Part shown: positions 1 to 12,740 of the stretch, piece by piece
How positions within the stretch are numbered: position 1 is the stretch's first letter
How the letters are laid out: the number at the start of each line of letters is the position of its first letter
DNA from: Dryococelus australis
Lineage: Eukaryota; Arthropoda; Insecta; Phasmatodea; Phasmatidae
Direction: 5' to 3'
Length of the DNA: 64,000 bases
Assembly: GCA_029891345.1 (NCBI GenBank)
Contig: CM057009.1
Span: 293,090,966 to 293,154,965 of the forward strand
Notes under the pieces: model-generated
The model's database searches: none
What the model saw: only the letters and a program-made list of their open reading frames with translations
What the model was told of the DNA's origin: nothing
Translations under genes and position numbers: made by a program

Positions 1-3000
1 GTTAGTTGTAAAATATCGCTACGTTGTTAGTTCATATGTTATGTCTGTACAGCCGATTAAGGTAAATAGCTAAAGGACTGTCGTTGAGTTTTCAAACCGT
101 TTCTTCTCTTGAACTAGAAATAATCAACCCAGTGTGACCGAACGTCAGTTTAGATTTAAAATTGCACCGCTGTGCGTAGAAACGCTAAATCGAAGGCAGC
201 TCCTGTTGAAAGCTGGCTTCAAAGCACAACTCGGCTCTTTATTTACTCTCACATGTTACTGAGTTCGAACGGTTTGCAGGTACGGCTTCTTCGCTGCACA
301 GAAAGCGACTTCTGGAAGGTCATAAAAACCTGGGAATTATAGGTAAAATCAGAACCAATGTGAGTACATTGCAGAGCCCGTGACGAACATTTTCACTCCG
401 TGGTCGTGTGTGCTGAAGAAGAATGCGCATTCGGGACTGGTTGTACGTTTCTGCGCTATGAAACCATTGTGACGCATAAATTGCAGCGTTGAGAGCTATG
501 CCACAACTGCCCCATACGCTCGAGCTAGTTGCAGCTAGCTGCGGAATTCTCATCCTTTTCTTACCACAGCTTCGTTGCGTCGCATGGTGTTACATTCTTG
601 CGCCTTCGATCGGAGGGAAGACAACCTCTTTTTATACCTCGTATTAAGATAAATGTTCCCAAAGAATACTTCGTCTGTCGGGCAGTTTATAATTGTGTTT
701 CTGTTACGTTCAGAATGTAACAGTTATATCGCAGGAATTTTTATCCTATATGTGGGAAATTCGATTAGACACTAGCTTTCGGCGCAGAAAGTACCAGTGC
801 ACATTTGTGTTTGAACAGGACTTTTGAGTGTGTCGCCTGCATGTGTACTTTTCTTAATTATCTTGCGTTAAAGTCTTAGTGGGTGATAAGTACATAATCC
901 CAGGGATACTTCGGCGATGACTTATCTGTAGTCGACGCCCATCCAAATGCGATATTTTACGTGTCAATTGGATGACACGACATTGCAGCCGGTCTCTTAG
1001 TGAGAGAGAATATTTTGATTTGAAGCGTCTTTTTGCGTGCAACCAGAGATGTGTTTGCGTGGGCACCTACGGTAAATTCGATTGTAGCGTAGGAGACATT
1101 ACATTAGTTGGCAATTCTTGGAGTCATCGTATTTTGTCACGTCCTCCTGTTTACATTAGGAAATATCATTGGAGGGCTGAAATGGACCAATGGGGACTTG
1201 GAACTTTCAATAACTTTTTGATCAAGCTAATTAAAATATGTTCTGATAATGTGTAATCGTGAGATACTGTTTAAATTTTCTACGGGTGTTTTAAGCTTGG
1301 AAAACTTATTTGATAAGATACAGTATGCCACGTACTTCGAATGAAGCACAGAAGAGGTCGTCTTCTGCAAGTATTTCTTGGGAATTGATTTGATGTTATG
1401 TTTTGATGGAAACTTGAGTTCTGGAATCGTGATAGTATCTCTCCGGGAACCCCTCATTCTTCGTAGATTCCCATAATCTCAAAAATGGTGCAAGTTTGGT
1501 GAGATAGGTAAACATCAAAATTCACTTTCAAATACTACGGAGCACAGACCAAACACGATTCTTCCACTGAAGAAATGTCATTTTTAGCATGAGAACTGTT
1601 ACCGTCGTGTTGAAACTATTAAATTGGAGTACCATGTAACGTTCGCAAATCCACTAGCCTTATTTTAAGCTTTAAGAAAGAAACAGCAGTAATGGCTGCA
1701 ATTCATAAATGGATTGAGCGTCCCAACAGAACAGTGTACGTCATAATTACGGTTGATGTTGAAAATCGTCCCTACGTATATGCAGTTTTCCAAATAGAAA
1801 TGTGTTTCATGAAAAACCCATACGGCATTTGTCTTCGTAATTATCCTACAGTGACACTGTATTATATCACGCAAAAGCACCTCTCTGTTCCCATCTTACG
1901 TCTATTGACGTTCCAGTCTTTTGTATGTCATGCAGCAAGGCGGAGCGGCAAATTTACTTTCTTCTTTGGCGTGATCTTTCCAGCTGTTGTGCTAATACTT
2001 TTAATTTTTTGGACCTGCTCTTCACTTCAACTGCGCCTGCATCCCTCATTGTGTCTTTGTAACTTATTAAAAAGGATTGTTAAATCTAAGTAGCTTTTCT
2101 GTATGAACAGGGATGTCACTCAACACCCATCGGCATCAAGAAATACAATATCCAAAATTTGACAACTTTCAAACTTGAATCGATTGACTTTTGTTGAACA
2201 GTTTCCTAGCCGTTTAAATTTTTTACAGCCTCATTTTTCCATGTTTAAAACTTACGTGCGTATTTAAACCAGTTCCGCGTGATTGCAGAGAAGTGATGAT
2301 ATGTTAATCTGTTGGACGATATACAAAAGTCTTGTAAAACGTAGATATCATTGAGAACATTTAAAAATTGCTGTATATACATGTCCTGAAACTGGCGCCA
2401 GGTTAAGAGCTAGTACTGGTAGTTAATGCTTAGCGAGGATGTGGGGGTAGGAGCGTAAGATGTACAAGTTTGGGAACGCACCCACCCCTCGCCCTACGGC
2501 CTTGAGGTTCTTCGTATATTGTCTGTTCACGAAGTCCTCGTGATGGCCTGTAGCAGCAAGCTATTTGTTATTCTGTTGGAAGAGATTCAAATGTGCGTCA
2601 CAATGCGCCTTCGGTTAAGCATGCCAAATAGACTCACGCCTGTAAACACATCGCTCGGAAACACTGTGGGAAGACGTAGCGCGATTGTAATTCATTGCTG
2701 CAGATAATACGTTAATCTGCTTCTGAGGGTGCATTTCGGTCGGTTCGCGTGGTTGTTTCTGGTGGAACCGTATTGCTTATTACGAGCTCTCACTCCAGCA
2801 AATTTAGGGTATTGGGTATCGTACTGCCCGTTTTGGTAATGGGAACAGTTTAATCCGAGGCAATATAACCACAGTTGGCAGCGGTTCGAGAGGGGTTGCT
2901 ACTAACCGGAGGAAATTGTAGAAGCGTAGTTCGCGCCAGTACAGAGGGTTGTCACGGCGTGGCGTAAATATATAGTCGATTCAACAAACTTCCATTGATT

Positions 3001-4560
3001 TTGCAACTAAAATTTACAAATTTCCGTTACTTTGTAAACTGGAATTTATAACAGTAATACTGTAACTTATGTGTTATGGCAAATGAATAATTCGGCAGAA
3101 GTAGTTTGTAGTGTTACTTTGATTACCAAACGGATCTGAGGCAGAGTGCTTCCACCAGATTTCAACCCCTTTACCCCCCCCCCCCCCCAACCACCATCCT
3201 GGTAATAAACGGTCCAGGCAATATTTTGTATGTTATTTATTTTATTTAACATTAATAACATATTTTCACTGTTTAGACGTAATGATCTTAGTCCGACGTT
3301 ATTGTCGATCTAAAGGGCTGAGGTTCTGAAAGTTCTTTTCCAGTCGAAGAAGTCTTTAACTCATTCAAATCCAGTGTGCAGAATTGCGTATATAATGCAT
3401 GGGAAGGTCATTTCGTAAACCTAGGTTCAGTTTCCTTTTGTTATATTTGGCCGTGTGCCAAGACCCATAAACCGAATGAAAAGCTTTGGTATGTTATATG
3501 TTCATTATTTCGTCATGAAGATAAAAGGTCACCACTGAAAGTCTCCTAGATGCTAAGTTGTCGGCAGAAAGACGGAGCCAGTTGAATTCCTTGCGCCTAG
3601 AGGTTATCTATGACTGTGTTATATTTTTACGTTCAAAACTAATGAAACATTATATATTAAAAGATTATTAAATTCCACGTTTCACGATGTGTATTAAAAA
3701 TTCTATTAATTATTTTACAGAAAATCGTACAACATTTTATCCACTACAGATTTGAAAGCGTGTAGAAATTAAATATTATTTGTTCACAATAATTAAGGGT
3801 CTAGGTGCAGTAATGACTTGAACTATGAGACATAATATTGAAATGTATTTGCTGGATTGACTACAAAATAAATTTTATACGATTTTGTCGCACAGATTGG
3901 CTTATTTTAGGCTTGTGACTATAATTACAGTTGGATAAAATAGCTCAACCTGTTGAGTGATGTTTTTACTTTCAGTGGCTTTTGGTTTGGTTATGATGTG
4001 AAATAAAACACGTGCTCTGCAATGGACGTTACGATGGTGTGCGTGAACCTACCTTGTTCCTGCGATTATGTTGTGAATGTACCTGGAGCTGTGTTTCTGT
4101 CCTCCATGTGCGATGTCTTGGCTCTAAGATGCAGTTGTACACTTTAGTGACCATTTCATTTGAATACACACGATTCCGTGCTGTAGGTAATCATTTGTAC
4201 CCCGCGCATATGGCTCAGGTTGTCGTTCAGGACGCAGAGGTTCAGTCGTGAGAACCCTTCGCTACTTTTAAGCGGTGTCTGCGTTCGAATGACATTTAAG
4301 AAAATTTTCATGCCCTAATGCAAAGTTTCCGTTTTCTCTTTCCTTCGGTAATGCGCATTTCTTAAAGTTAATGCTGGCGATCATCACAATCATTTTTATA
4401 CATTTAACTTCCTTTATAATTGGAACACCACAGAAAATTCCGCCCGCGAAGCAAGTCGACAAGAGAGAGACCCCACGTTAGGTTCAGTGCCTTGCGCCTA
4501 AAGGCGACCAGAGTGTAGCAGGGTCGTCCTTAGCACTCCCAAACTTCTAGGCCCCGGCCA
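1..4560. other. Gene-free stretch
   Basis: No gene, RNA gene or clear mobile element is recognised. The longest open frame (133 codons, 1692-2093, plus) has no motif I know and no supporting splice or codon signal. A run of about 15 C lies at 3174-3188. Short GC-rich motifs at about 3588 and 4490 begin with CCTTGCGCCTA and recur at 13328, 58464 and 63553, which suggests fragments of an old dispersed repeat. Confidence 0.6.
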
Positions 4561-4571
4561 CGTGAAATACT

Positions 4572-4805
4572 GTGGCTAAGCGGTTAGACTGCTCGCCTTC
4601 CACCAAGGCGAACCTGGTTCACTCCGGGATTTTCGCATGTGGAAATCGTACCGAACGATGCCGCTAGTCGGCGGGTTTTCTTGTGTATCTCCCGTCCCCC
4701 CCCCCGCCCTTGCATTCCAGCGCTGCTCCATCCCCACCTCACTTCACCCACTTCGGCTCTCAAGACCTCGATGTTAAGAGCCGCCCAATTCTCTTCACTC
4801 ACTCG
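4572..4805 (+). mobile_element. tRNA-derived SINE, copy 1
   Basis: The head carries RNA polymerase III promoter-like boxes: an A box (TGGCTAAGCGGTTAG) and a B-box region (GGTTCACTCC) about 45 bp downstream. The body shares ACGATGCCGCTAGTCGG, GCCCTTGCATTCCAGCGCTG and AAGAGCCG with the copies at 10424, 36156 (reverse) and 49112. The insert is flanked by perfect 11-bp target-site duplications CGTGAAATACT at 4561-4571 and 4806-4816. The 3' tail ends in TTCACTC-type repeats rather than poly(A), so the partner LINE probably recognises that tail. Non-coding. Confidence 0.9.
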
Positions 4806-4816
4806 CGTGAAATACT

Positions 4817-7800
4817 TCCCGCCAGACGGCCGCCATGACGCGATGTCCTTATTGAAGCCATGTGTTTGAAGTGTTGACAGAACGGAAACTCTTCAGAGCG
4901 AAGCGTGGTGTAACCTGATCCTGCTTAGCTTGGAAGAAATAATGACGGCCAGGTTGGCGGGAATGTGTCGCGGGGACCCCTCAGAGCTATGGGAGTCCTG
5001 GGCAGGGAGGAGCTTGCTGTAGGGGCTTCGCTAATGATGTGGCAGCTGGTGGCAATTGTCGTGCGTGGCGCCAGACGTTGTACGCGATGTTGGCTAGCAT
5101 GGCAACACGTCACGAGGGCCGTACTGCCGCCTGCTCTAGGAAGGTCCTTTCCAGCTATTTGTGGCCGTTCCAAAAATGCAATAGTTAACGTCGCGTTGCC
5201 AACTATCCCGCATTGTACGCCATTTCCCGCATCCTGGCCTTGAAACAATGATATTTTAAGGGCAGTAAATCCCTGTAGAATTATGTTTATAAGTATCCTC
5301 CCATAAATTCGGTTTCAGGAGGTGCAGTACAATTTTTGGCACGACGAAGCATGAATAATACCTTTCTTAATGTTCTTGGATTGTTACAGCTTCTCTGCAT
5401 TTGATATTTTCTAACTTGTAACATCTGAGGTAAAATACTTAATTCTTTTGTGGATGACTATACAGAGCTCATAATAGCTACGGCAGTCGAACAGAACAAA
5501 TTCCAGACATCGCATTATGTTATACCTTATGCCATGTTGTCTATCCACATTTGTGGTAACCACTCGAAAAAAAATAACAGAATGGCGGGGCCTGGTTCCT
5601 CTTAAGGTTAATCTCTAGAGGTAGTGATTTTTAGGTTAAAAAATGAGTACACGGTAGACTCCAATTGTATTACCACCCAACAGCAGCTTGTCTATCACCA
5701 TTGGTTGCTGCTGTGCAGACAGTTAACCAGCGTCAAAAAGTAATTCAGCCAGTCAAGATAAGTAAACAATTTCACAGAGTTTTGAAATAGGTATAACTTG
5801 TCTTAAAACAATTTTTCTCGAAATTTCACTACCACTAGTAATCTCACTCCGCCATATTGGATATTGGGATTCTTGGTTTTCTAGCGTGTATATGTTTTTA
5901 AAAATAAAATTTTTAAAGTATCTCTATACACAGCTAGGTATTGACGTTACACTGCAGTTAAGACAAGGGAACTACGAACTTATAATTAGGTCTACGTCAC
6001 ACTATTAACTGCTAAACATGGGCAAAATCAATACTGTAACTTAGATAATACTTAGTAGTTGAGTCGTTTTGTCTAAACTGCTGTGCAAGGTGAGTAGCTA
6101 GTTGGGAATGGCGGGGAAAATTTCCCCTTTTGCTGCAAACTCTCCTATAGCAGCTCTTATGTTCAATATACCAGCTAGTGCGGCATCCGTCGTGGTATTT
6201 GTAGTCTCGTGCGGGCGGATTTCATACCAGGTGTGGTCATAGAAACTGTCCTATTTCCCTGTGGCAAGTTTCGTACCAGCTTTCGTACTCGGCTAAGTCA
6301 CACTGCAATTTCGGAACGTAGGTTGCTCCCCTTGGCTACCACTTACTGGAAACTGGTTGCCGAAGAAACCAAAAAGGAGTACTTCATCTTTATTGTACTA
6401 CCATTAAGTTGTTACTAGTTCAAGTAACTTTAAGGTACGACAGAGACAAATATTATTGACGATGGCAATTTGTAATTACTTTTGAAAACCATACTGACAA
6501 ATTAAAAACTTAGCCACGCGATGAAAATTTTATACGAACATTTTTTCGAATAAAAATTTATATTTTGTATTTTAATACGCTCGTGGAGTTTGATTAGGTA
6601 GCGCAATGGTGGCTTCGCGATCGCAAAATGCTACATTTTTGGGTGTGAGTTCAAATCTCCTTCGATAATTTTATATACATATATATAACGTACGTATTAT
6701 CAAATTACATTTTAAAATAGTTAAATTTTTCCAATATGAAAATAACATCAATAAGCTTTAAACTGTTCTGACAGCCAACGGCAATGCAACAATAGTTTTC
6801 TTTACATATGCTTACAGAAATTACTGGCTAGTTGCAGTTCTATGAATGGGGTTCATATATATTTACTACGAACATTACGTTTATCTACGCACCCGCCGAC
6901 TATGTAAAACGTTGATACGCCAACTTCTGTCGAGTAATAGGAATTTTCCATTCCGACTTGTATAACGGCTGGTTTAGGTCGGCTTTTGTACCAGGCCTCA
7001 TAGAAGTTTGTATGCGAGCAAGTACGACAGCAATTACCGTGTAGTTACGGCTTTATGGACATAGGACGGGACGTCATATAGCTCAAACTTCTTCGAAAAA
7101 CCAACTAAATATTAATAAATACAGTTTCAATAATGTGCCACTTCCGCGATTGCAGGTATGTTTGTTCTGATGCTCTAAACCAATGGCCACATATAGTTAC
7201 AATTGACGCCGTCAGGTGTGTTGGTGTCGTTTCTTTAAAGCCGATTAACACAGAAATTCAAGTCAGACTAAAATATTAGGGCCTACTGTAGTTGCAATTA
7301 AATTTTGTTGGTGTATATGCTCAGAGAAAATGTTGACTGATGTATAATACTGACTTTTGCACATCACATATATTCTCTTGATCATTTCATTGGGGTCACA
7401 TGTCGTGTGACGAGTTGTGTTAAATTACTCGTAGGCCTGTGTTCAAATCCGAAAAAAGTCTGCAACCCTAACTTCCGACACACTGATCCAAAGCTGGAAA
7501 GGAACGAATGCAGTCTTAGACTGTGTGATGGTATTTGAATTTCCACTGTGTTTCAAAAGAAATTGATTTATGTATGCCGTTATTGTGACTTCAAGTAGCA
7601 CTTAAACTGAAAGCAAACATTCAAATAACTTTTGAAATTTGTTTGGCAGAACGTTTAAGGTTAAAATCCTCATCATGCTAAACAAAGAAGTGAAAACTTA
7701 TTTAGTGTTGGTTTTGCATCGAACGATCATATCGCGAAACCCACAAATACTGCCAAAACACTCATAAGGTGGACGAATGTGTGCAATTTGGGCTTGCGAT

Positions 7801-8486
7801 CTCCTTTTTCTTAACTAAATGTTAAGATGTATAAACAGTTGTAGCTTTTTGTTGACATACAGCAATGCTTAATATAATTTGTGAAATAGTTATATATAGA
7901 CTATATTATTCTTCGTGCAGGATAAAAAAAAAAAAAAAAACGAGATGGATTTAAAAATAACAATTACAATATTTGATTTGAATTCGAATGTGTGTCGTTT
8001 TTTAGATGTGTGTTAAGGTGCTAAGTATAGTAGGTGTTTACAGAGTATCTTCCTGGGGCAGAACGAAGACGTTGAAAAACCACTGGAAAACTGGCGTAAT
8101 TGAAAAGAATGGTTAAAAAATATAATGGAGCAAGCAGTTTTATTTCACGCGATTAGCTAAGGACACGTGATTTTCGCGAAAAGACTTCCGAGCGGTTTAA
8201 ACTTCTATGTCCTACGCACGCTTATGTGGTTATTCATTGCGTTTCTTGGTGGAAAACGTTTCCGTTTCCTGACTGAGCCAACCAGAATTAGGTTAATACT
8301 TTACTAAAGCTCTGCGGTTCGCGGGCAGTCGCCAAAACGTGCAGCAAATAGAACTTATTTTATCACAGACGTGGATTTGAGCTGAGGTGGTTTGTTTCAA
8401 AATACTAGTCATGAACTCTTTTCATGAAAATCGGGAGTTATAGGACTAGCATAAAAAGTCTTACAATCAGAAACGAAAAGTGCGTG

Positions 8487-8488
<2 letters not shown>
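4817..8488. other. Gene-free stretch
   Basis: No recognisable gene or mobile element. A GC-richer patch at 4925-5248 stays open on both strands (about 107 and 92 codons) but neither product has a known motif. The rest is AT-rich unique-looking sequence. Confidence 0.55.

Positions 8489-8541
<53 letters not shown>
8489..8541. repeat. (TA)n microsatellite
   Basis: About 26 uninterrupted TA units. A run of about 17 C follows at about 8607-8625. Confidence 0.98.
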
Positions 8542-8545
<4 letters not shown>

Positions 8546-8645
8546 TTCTTATCTAAGTTTATAAGGTGATATTTCACTGTTTTGTAAATGTAAATTTCTG
8601 TCCACCGCCCCCCCCCCCCCCCCAATTTGCAGTATCACAGAGCAG

Positions 8646-8835
8646 GCAAGTGCACTGAGGCGAAATGTGGTGGCGCTTCCTTTGATGTGCGGCTACCTGA
8701 TTGGCTGCACGAGGATCTGGGAACGGGCCTCGGTAATTGTCCACTGCGTGCTGAAAGATTTTCCCTTACTGGTTGAGGTGCCGGTCGGCAATTAATTACC
8801 GGGCGCTGACTGGCATTCCGACATGTTTCTAGCTA
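8646..8835 (+). repeat. CCAAT-rich dispersed repeat E, copy 1
   Basis: This GC-rich block is shared with 12345-12560, 16596-16800, 28850-29045 and, in reverse, 32872-33215. Shared landmarks are a start near GTGCACTGAGGCGAAAT, then GATTGGCTGCACGAGG, a second part CACTGCGTGCTG, and GGGCGCTGACTGGC. Each copy has one or more ATTGG (reverse CCAAT) pentamers. No terminal repeats or coding potential were found, so the class is unknown. Confidence 0.6.
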
Positions 8836-8984
8836 GTGACGCCATTCTGGTGACGCGTGCTGCAGAAGTTCAGTGGAATAAGCGGCTATTTCACCTTTGT
8901 ATTGTTAATTGCTCTAAGGTAGTGTGTTGGCCCTTTCATGCATTTTTGAAGAAAAACGGCGGAGATATAGTATTACCCCGTACG

Positions 8985-9223
8985 TATAGGCTATTCACGG
9001 TAAATTGAGTACTTTTTGATGCCCTCTCATTTGGAATAATAGTCAGTAAGTATATTTTATTGTAGTTTTAGACGTTACCTTTAGAGCCCGGTGAAATATA
9101 TACACCGTTTATTACTTACGTGGCTAAGATTATGTAAAATAGTGGATGAAGGATAGAAAATGGCTGATAGGAAAAAATAACAAGGACCTCAAAAGTGCTC
9201 CCTTTACCATGAATAGTCTATAC
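8985..9223 (+). mobile_element. MITE, TIR superfamily, type A
   Basis: This 239-bp element has inverted ends. The left end TATAGGCTATTCACGGTAAA matches the reverse complement of the right end (ACTATTCATGGTAAAGG). The type-A core contains CTCATTTGGAATAATAGTCA, ACGTTA, TTTATTACTT and AAAATGGCTGA. Apparent TSD is TA or TATA. It has no coding capacity and depends on a transposase not seen in this window. Confidence 0.9.
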
Positions 9224-9391
9224 ATAAGACAATTTAATATTTTAGATCACTTGGATGGACATTAAGTTTTCGCACGAAATGCGACCATTGCGAGAATCAT
9301 TAGTATAAAATGCGCTTCGACTGAGCGCAGTATTGCGAACAGATTGCCGATTCCCTGTTCAAGGACACGGATACAATTGCAGCCATATCGT

Positions 9392-9417
9392 TCTCTCTCT
9401 CTCTCTCTCTCTCTCTC
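9392..9417 (+). repeat. (TC)n microsatellite
   Basis: Thirteen TC units. Confidence 0.95.
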
Positions 9418-9767
9418 GCTTACTCGCGTGCACACAACCTTCACTGACTTGGGTGATGTGTTGTTTCTCACGTGTTGGTGACACGTTCCAGCGCCTGTCG
9501 AGTAAGGTGCGACTGTGCCTTCGTAATAATTGGTTTTCTCACGAGTTTCGGCGAAAAAATTGGCAAAGAAATGACAATAATATTCGTGCTTGTGAGAGGA
9601 TAAGTTAAAAAATATATAGAACAGGAACTTGTAAAAACTATAACTAATTTGTGATGGCGCTGCTTTGTGTTAAGTTATATTTAATGTAGGTATGGCAGGC
9701 GACTCAATTTGTAATATTTACTATAATAGTGCTGGTTTGGTATCATTTCTGCCGTCGTCTCGTCAGC

Positions 9768-10194
9768 TATAGGCTGTTCACGGTAAAATGAGCACATTTG
9801 AAAGCCCTGCTTAAGATCTACTTGTAGCACGTTGTGTATTGTCCCGCCTTATGTAAAATTAACACTGTTATTGGTCTCATCACTTTATTCATGCGTCGGT
9901 CAAATGAAACTGTAGAGATATTAGAAAAAGTTAATAATTAAAAAATCTGCTAATTTTTAAACTTCGATGCATTTAAAGAACAGAAAGCGAATGGACTCAT
10001 TAAAATTATTATCAAATAGTTAATTATAATTTTTTTTATTTGACGTTAAGCTATGGAACTACTTTCCATACATCGTTACCAACTTTACTTAGTGCATATC
10101 ACTCAGTGCACCCGTTAAAATGTATGCAGGTAGGAGCAGTGGCTTTTTTCTGAGGATTATTTCAAAAGTGCTCACTTTACCGTGAACAGCCTAT
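9768..10194 (+). mobile_element. MITE, type B
   Basis: This 427-bp element has the same TIR as type A (TATAGGCTGTTCACGGTAAA; right end TTTACCGTGAACAGCCTAT) but a different core. Landmarks are CCCTGCTTAAGATCTACTTG near the left and GGAACTACTTTCCATACATC and GTTACCAACTTTACT towards the right. It abuts the type-A copy beginning at about 10192, the two sharing the junction TAT. Non-coding. Confidence 0.9.
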
Positions 10195-10688
10195 GCTTTT
10201 CACGGTAAAGTTAGCGCTTTTGAAAGCCCTATCATTTGGAATAATAGTCAATAAGTATATTTTATTTTTGCCTTTGACGTTAACTTCCGAGTGCAATGTA
10301 ATATACGCACTATGTTTATTACTTGAATGGCAATATTTATTTAAAACGGTGGTTAAATGTTTAAATATGGCTGAAACGAAAAATTAACTAGGGTCTCAAA
10401 AGTGCTCACTTCACCGTGAACAGGAACCACGGTGGATGAGCGGTTAGCCTGTTCGCCTCCCACCAAGGCGAACCAGGTTCAATCTCCGGTCAGGTCACCT
10501 GGTTTTTGCAAGTGGGAATCGTGCCGGACGATGTCGCTGGTCGGCGGGTTTTATCGGGGATCTCCTGTTTCCCCCTTCCTTTCATTTCAGCGCTTCATAC
10601 TCACCATAATCACCCTCATCGGATCCCAAGACCACGCTGTTAAAATTTACCCAAATCTCTTCACTCACTTTACCGTGAACAGCCGATA
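10192..10688 (+). mobile_element. MITE type A, split by a SINE
   Basis: The left end GCTTTTCACGGTAAAG and core ATCATTTGGAATAATAGTCA identify type A. Its right TIR is present twice, at 10405-10423 and 10664-10682, because a SINE (10424-10663) has inserted inside the TIR and duplicated it. Removing the SINE and one duplicate gives a normal element of about 238 bp. The MITE is therefore older than this SINE copy. Confidence 0.88.
10424..10663 (+). mobile_element. tRNA-derived SINE, copy 2, nested in a MITE
   Basis: The head has an A-box-like ACGGTGGATGAGCGGTTAG and a B-box-like GGTTCAATCTCC. The body shares GTGCCGGACGATGTCGCTGG and TTTCATTTCAGCGCTTC with the other copies. TSDs are 19 bp with one mismatch (10405-10423 and 10664-10682) and consist of MITE TIR sequence. 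The tail is CTTCAC-like. Confidence 0.93.
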
Positions 10689-12344
<1,656 letters not shown>

Positions 12345-12560
12345 TCAGTGGCAGCACTGCCTTGCATCTGATTGGTTACTGCGTGCCGCGAGCGAGAGAT
12401 AGTCTGCTGGCTGAGCTGCCGCCTAACGAGGGCGCTACCAGGCGCTAATTGGCGAACATGCTGGTCAGCGACGCCATCTTGCTGGAGTTCGCAGTGCAAA
12501 CCGCTGGTTTCACTTCTGTAACATCTGGTACTCTGTGCTTCCGTGCGCTTACCTGCTGTT
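12345..12560 (+). repeat. CCAAT-rich dispersed repeat E, copy 2
   Basis: This block contains TCTGATTGGTTACTGCGTG, CTGGCTGAGCTGCCGCC, ACCAGGCGCTAATTGGCGA and GACGCCATCTTG, all matching the copies at 8646 and 16596. GC-rich sequence with TGACGTAGC and GTGACGTCA continues to about 12740. Confidence 0.6.
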
Positions 12561-12740
12561 GTGACGTAGCGGGTGACGTCAGGGCGAGCTGCGATGTTCG
12601 CGGGCTAATAGCAGCCGGCTTTTAACGCCGCTTGCCGTGTGGCTGCCTATCTTAATGTGTAATTGGACGAGCTACCAGTTAGCGACGCGACAAGGCCCCG
12701 CAATTAACAAGCGGGCTCGCCCCGTCACTTAAGAACACCC

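Noticed and set aside
1692-2093. 133-codon frame with a hydrophobic C-terminal segment
   Set aside because: One membrane-like stretch but no recognisable family, no upstream promoter evidence and no homologous copy in the window.
4572-4640. tRNA gene (also the heads at 10430, 36360 and 49115)
   Set aside because: The A- and B-box regions are tRNA-like, but each is the head of a SINE bounded by target duplications, with no complete cloverleaf seen.
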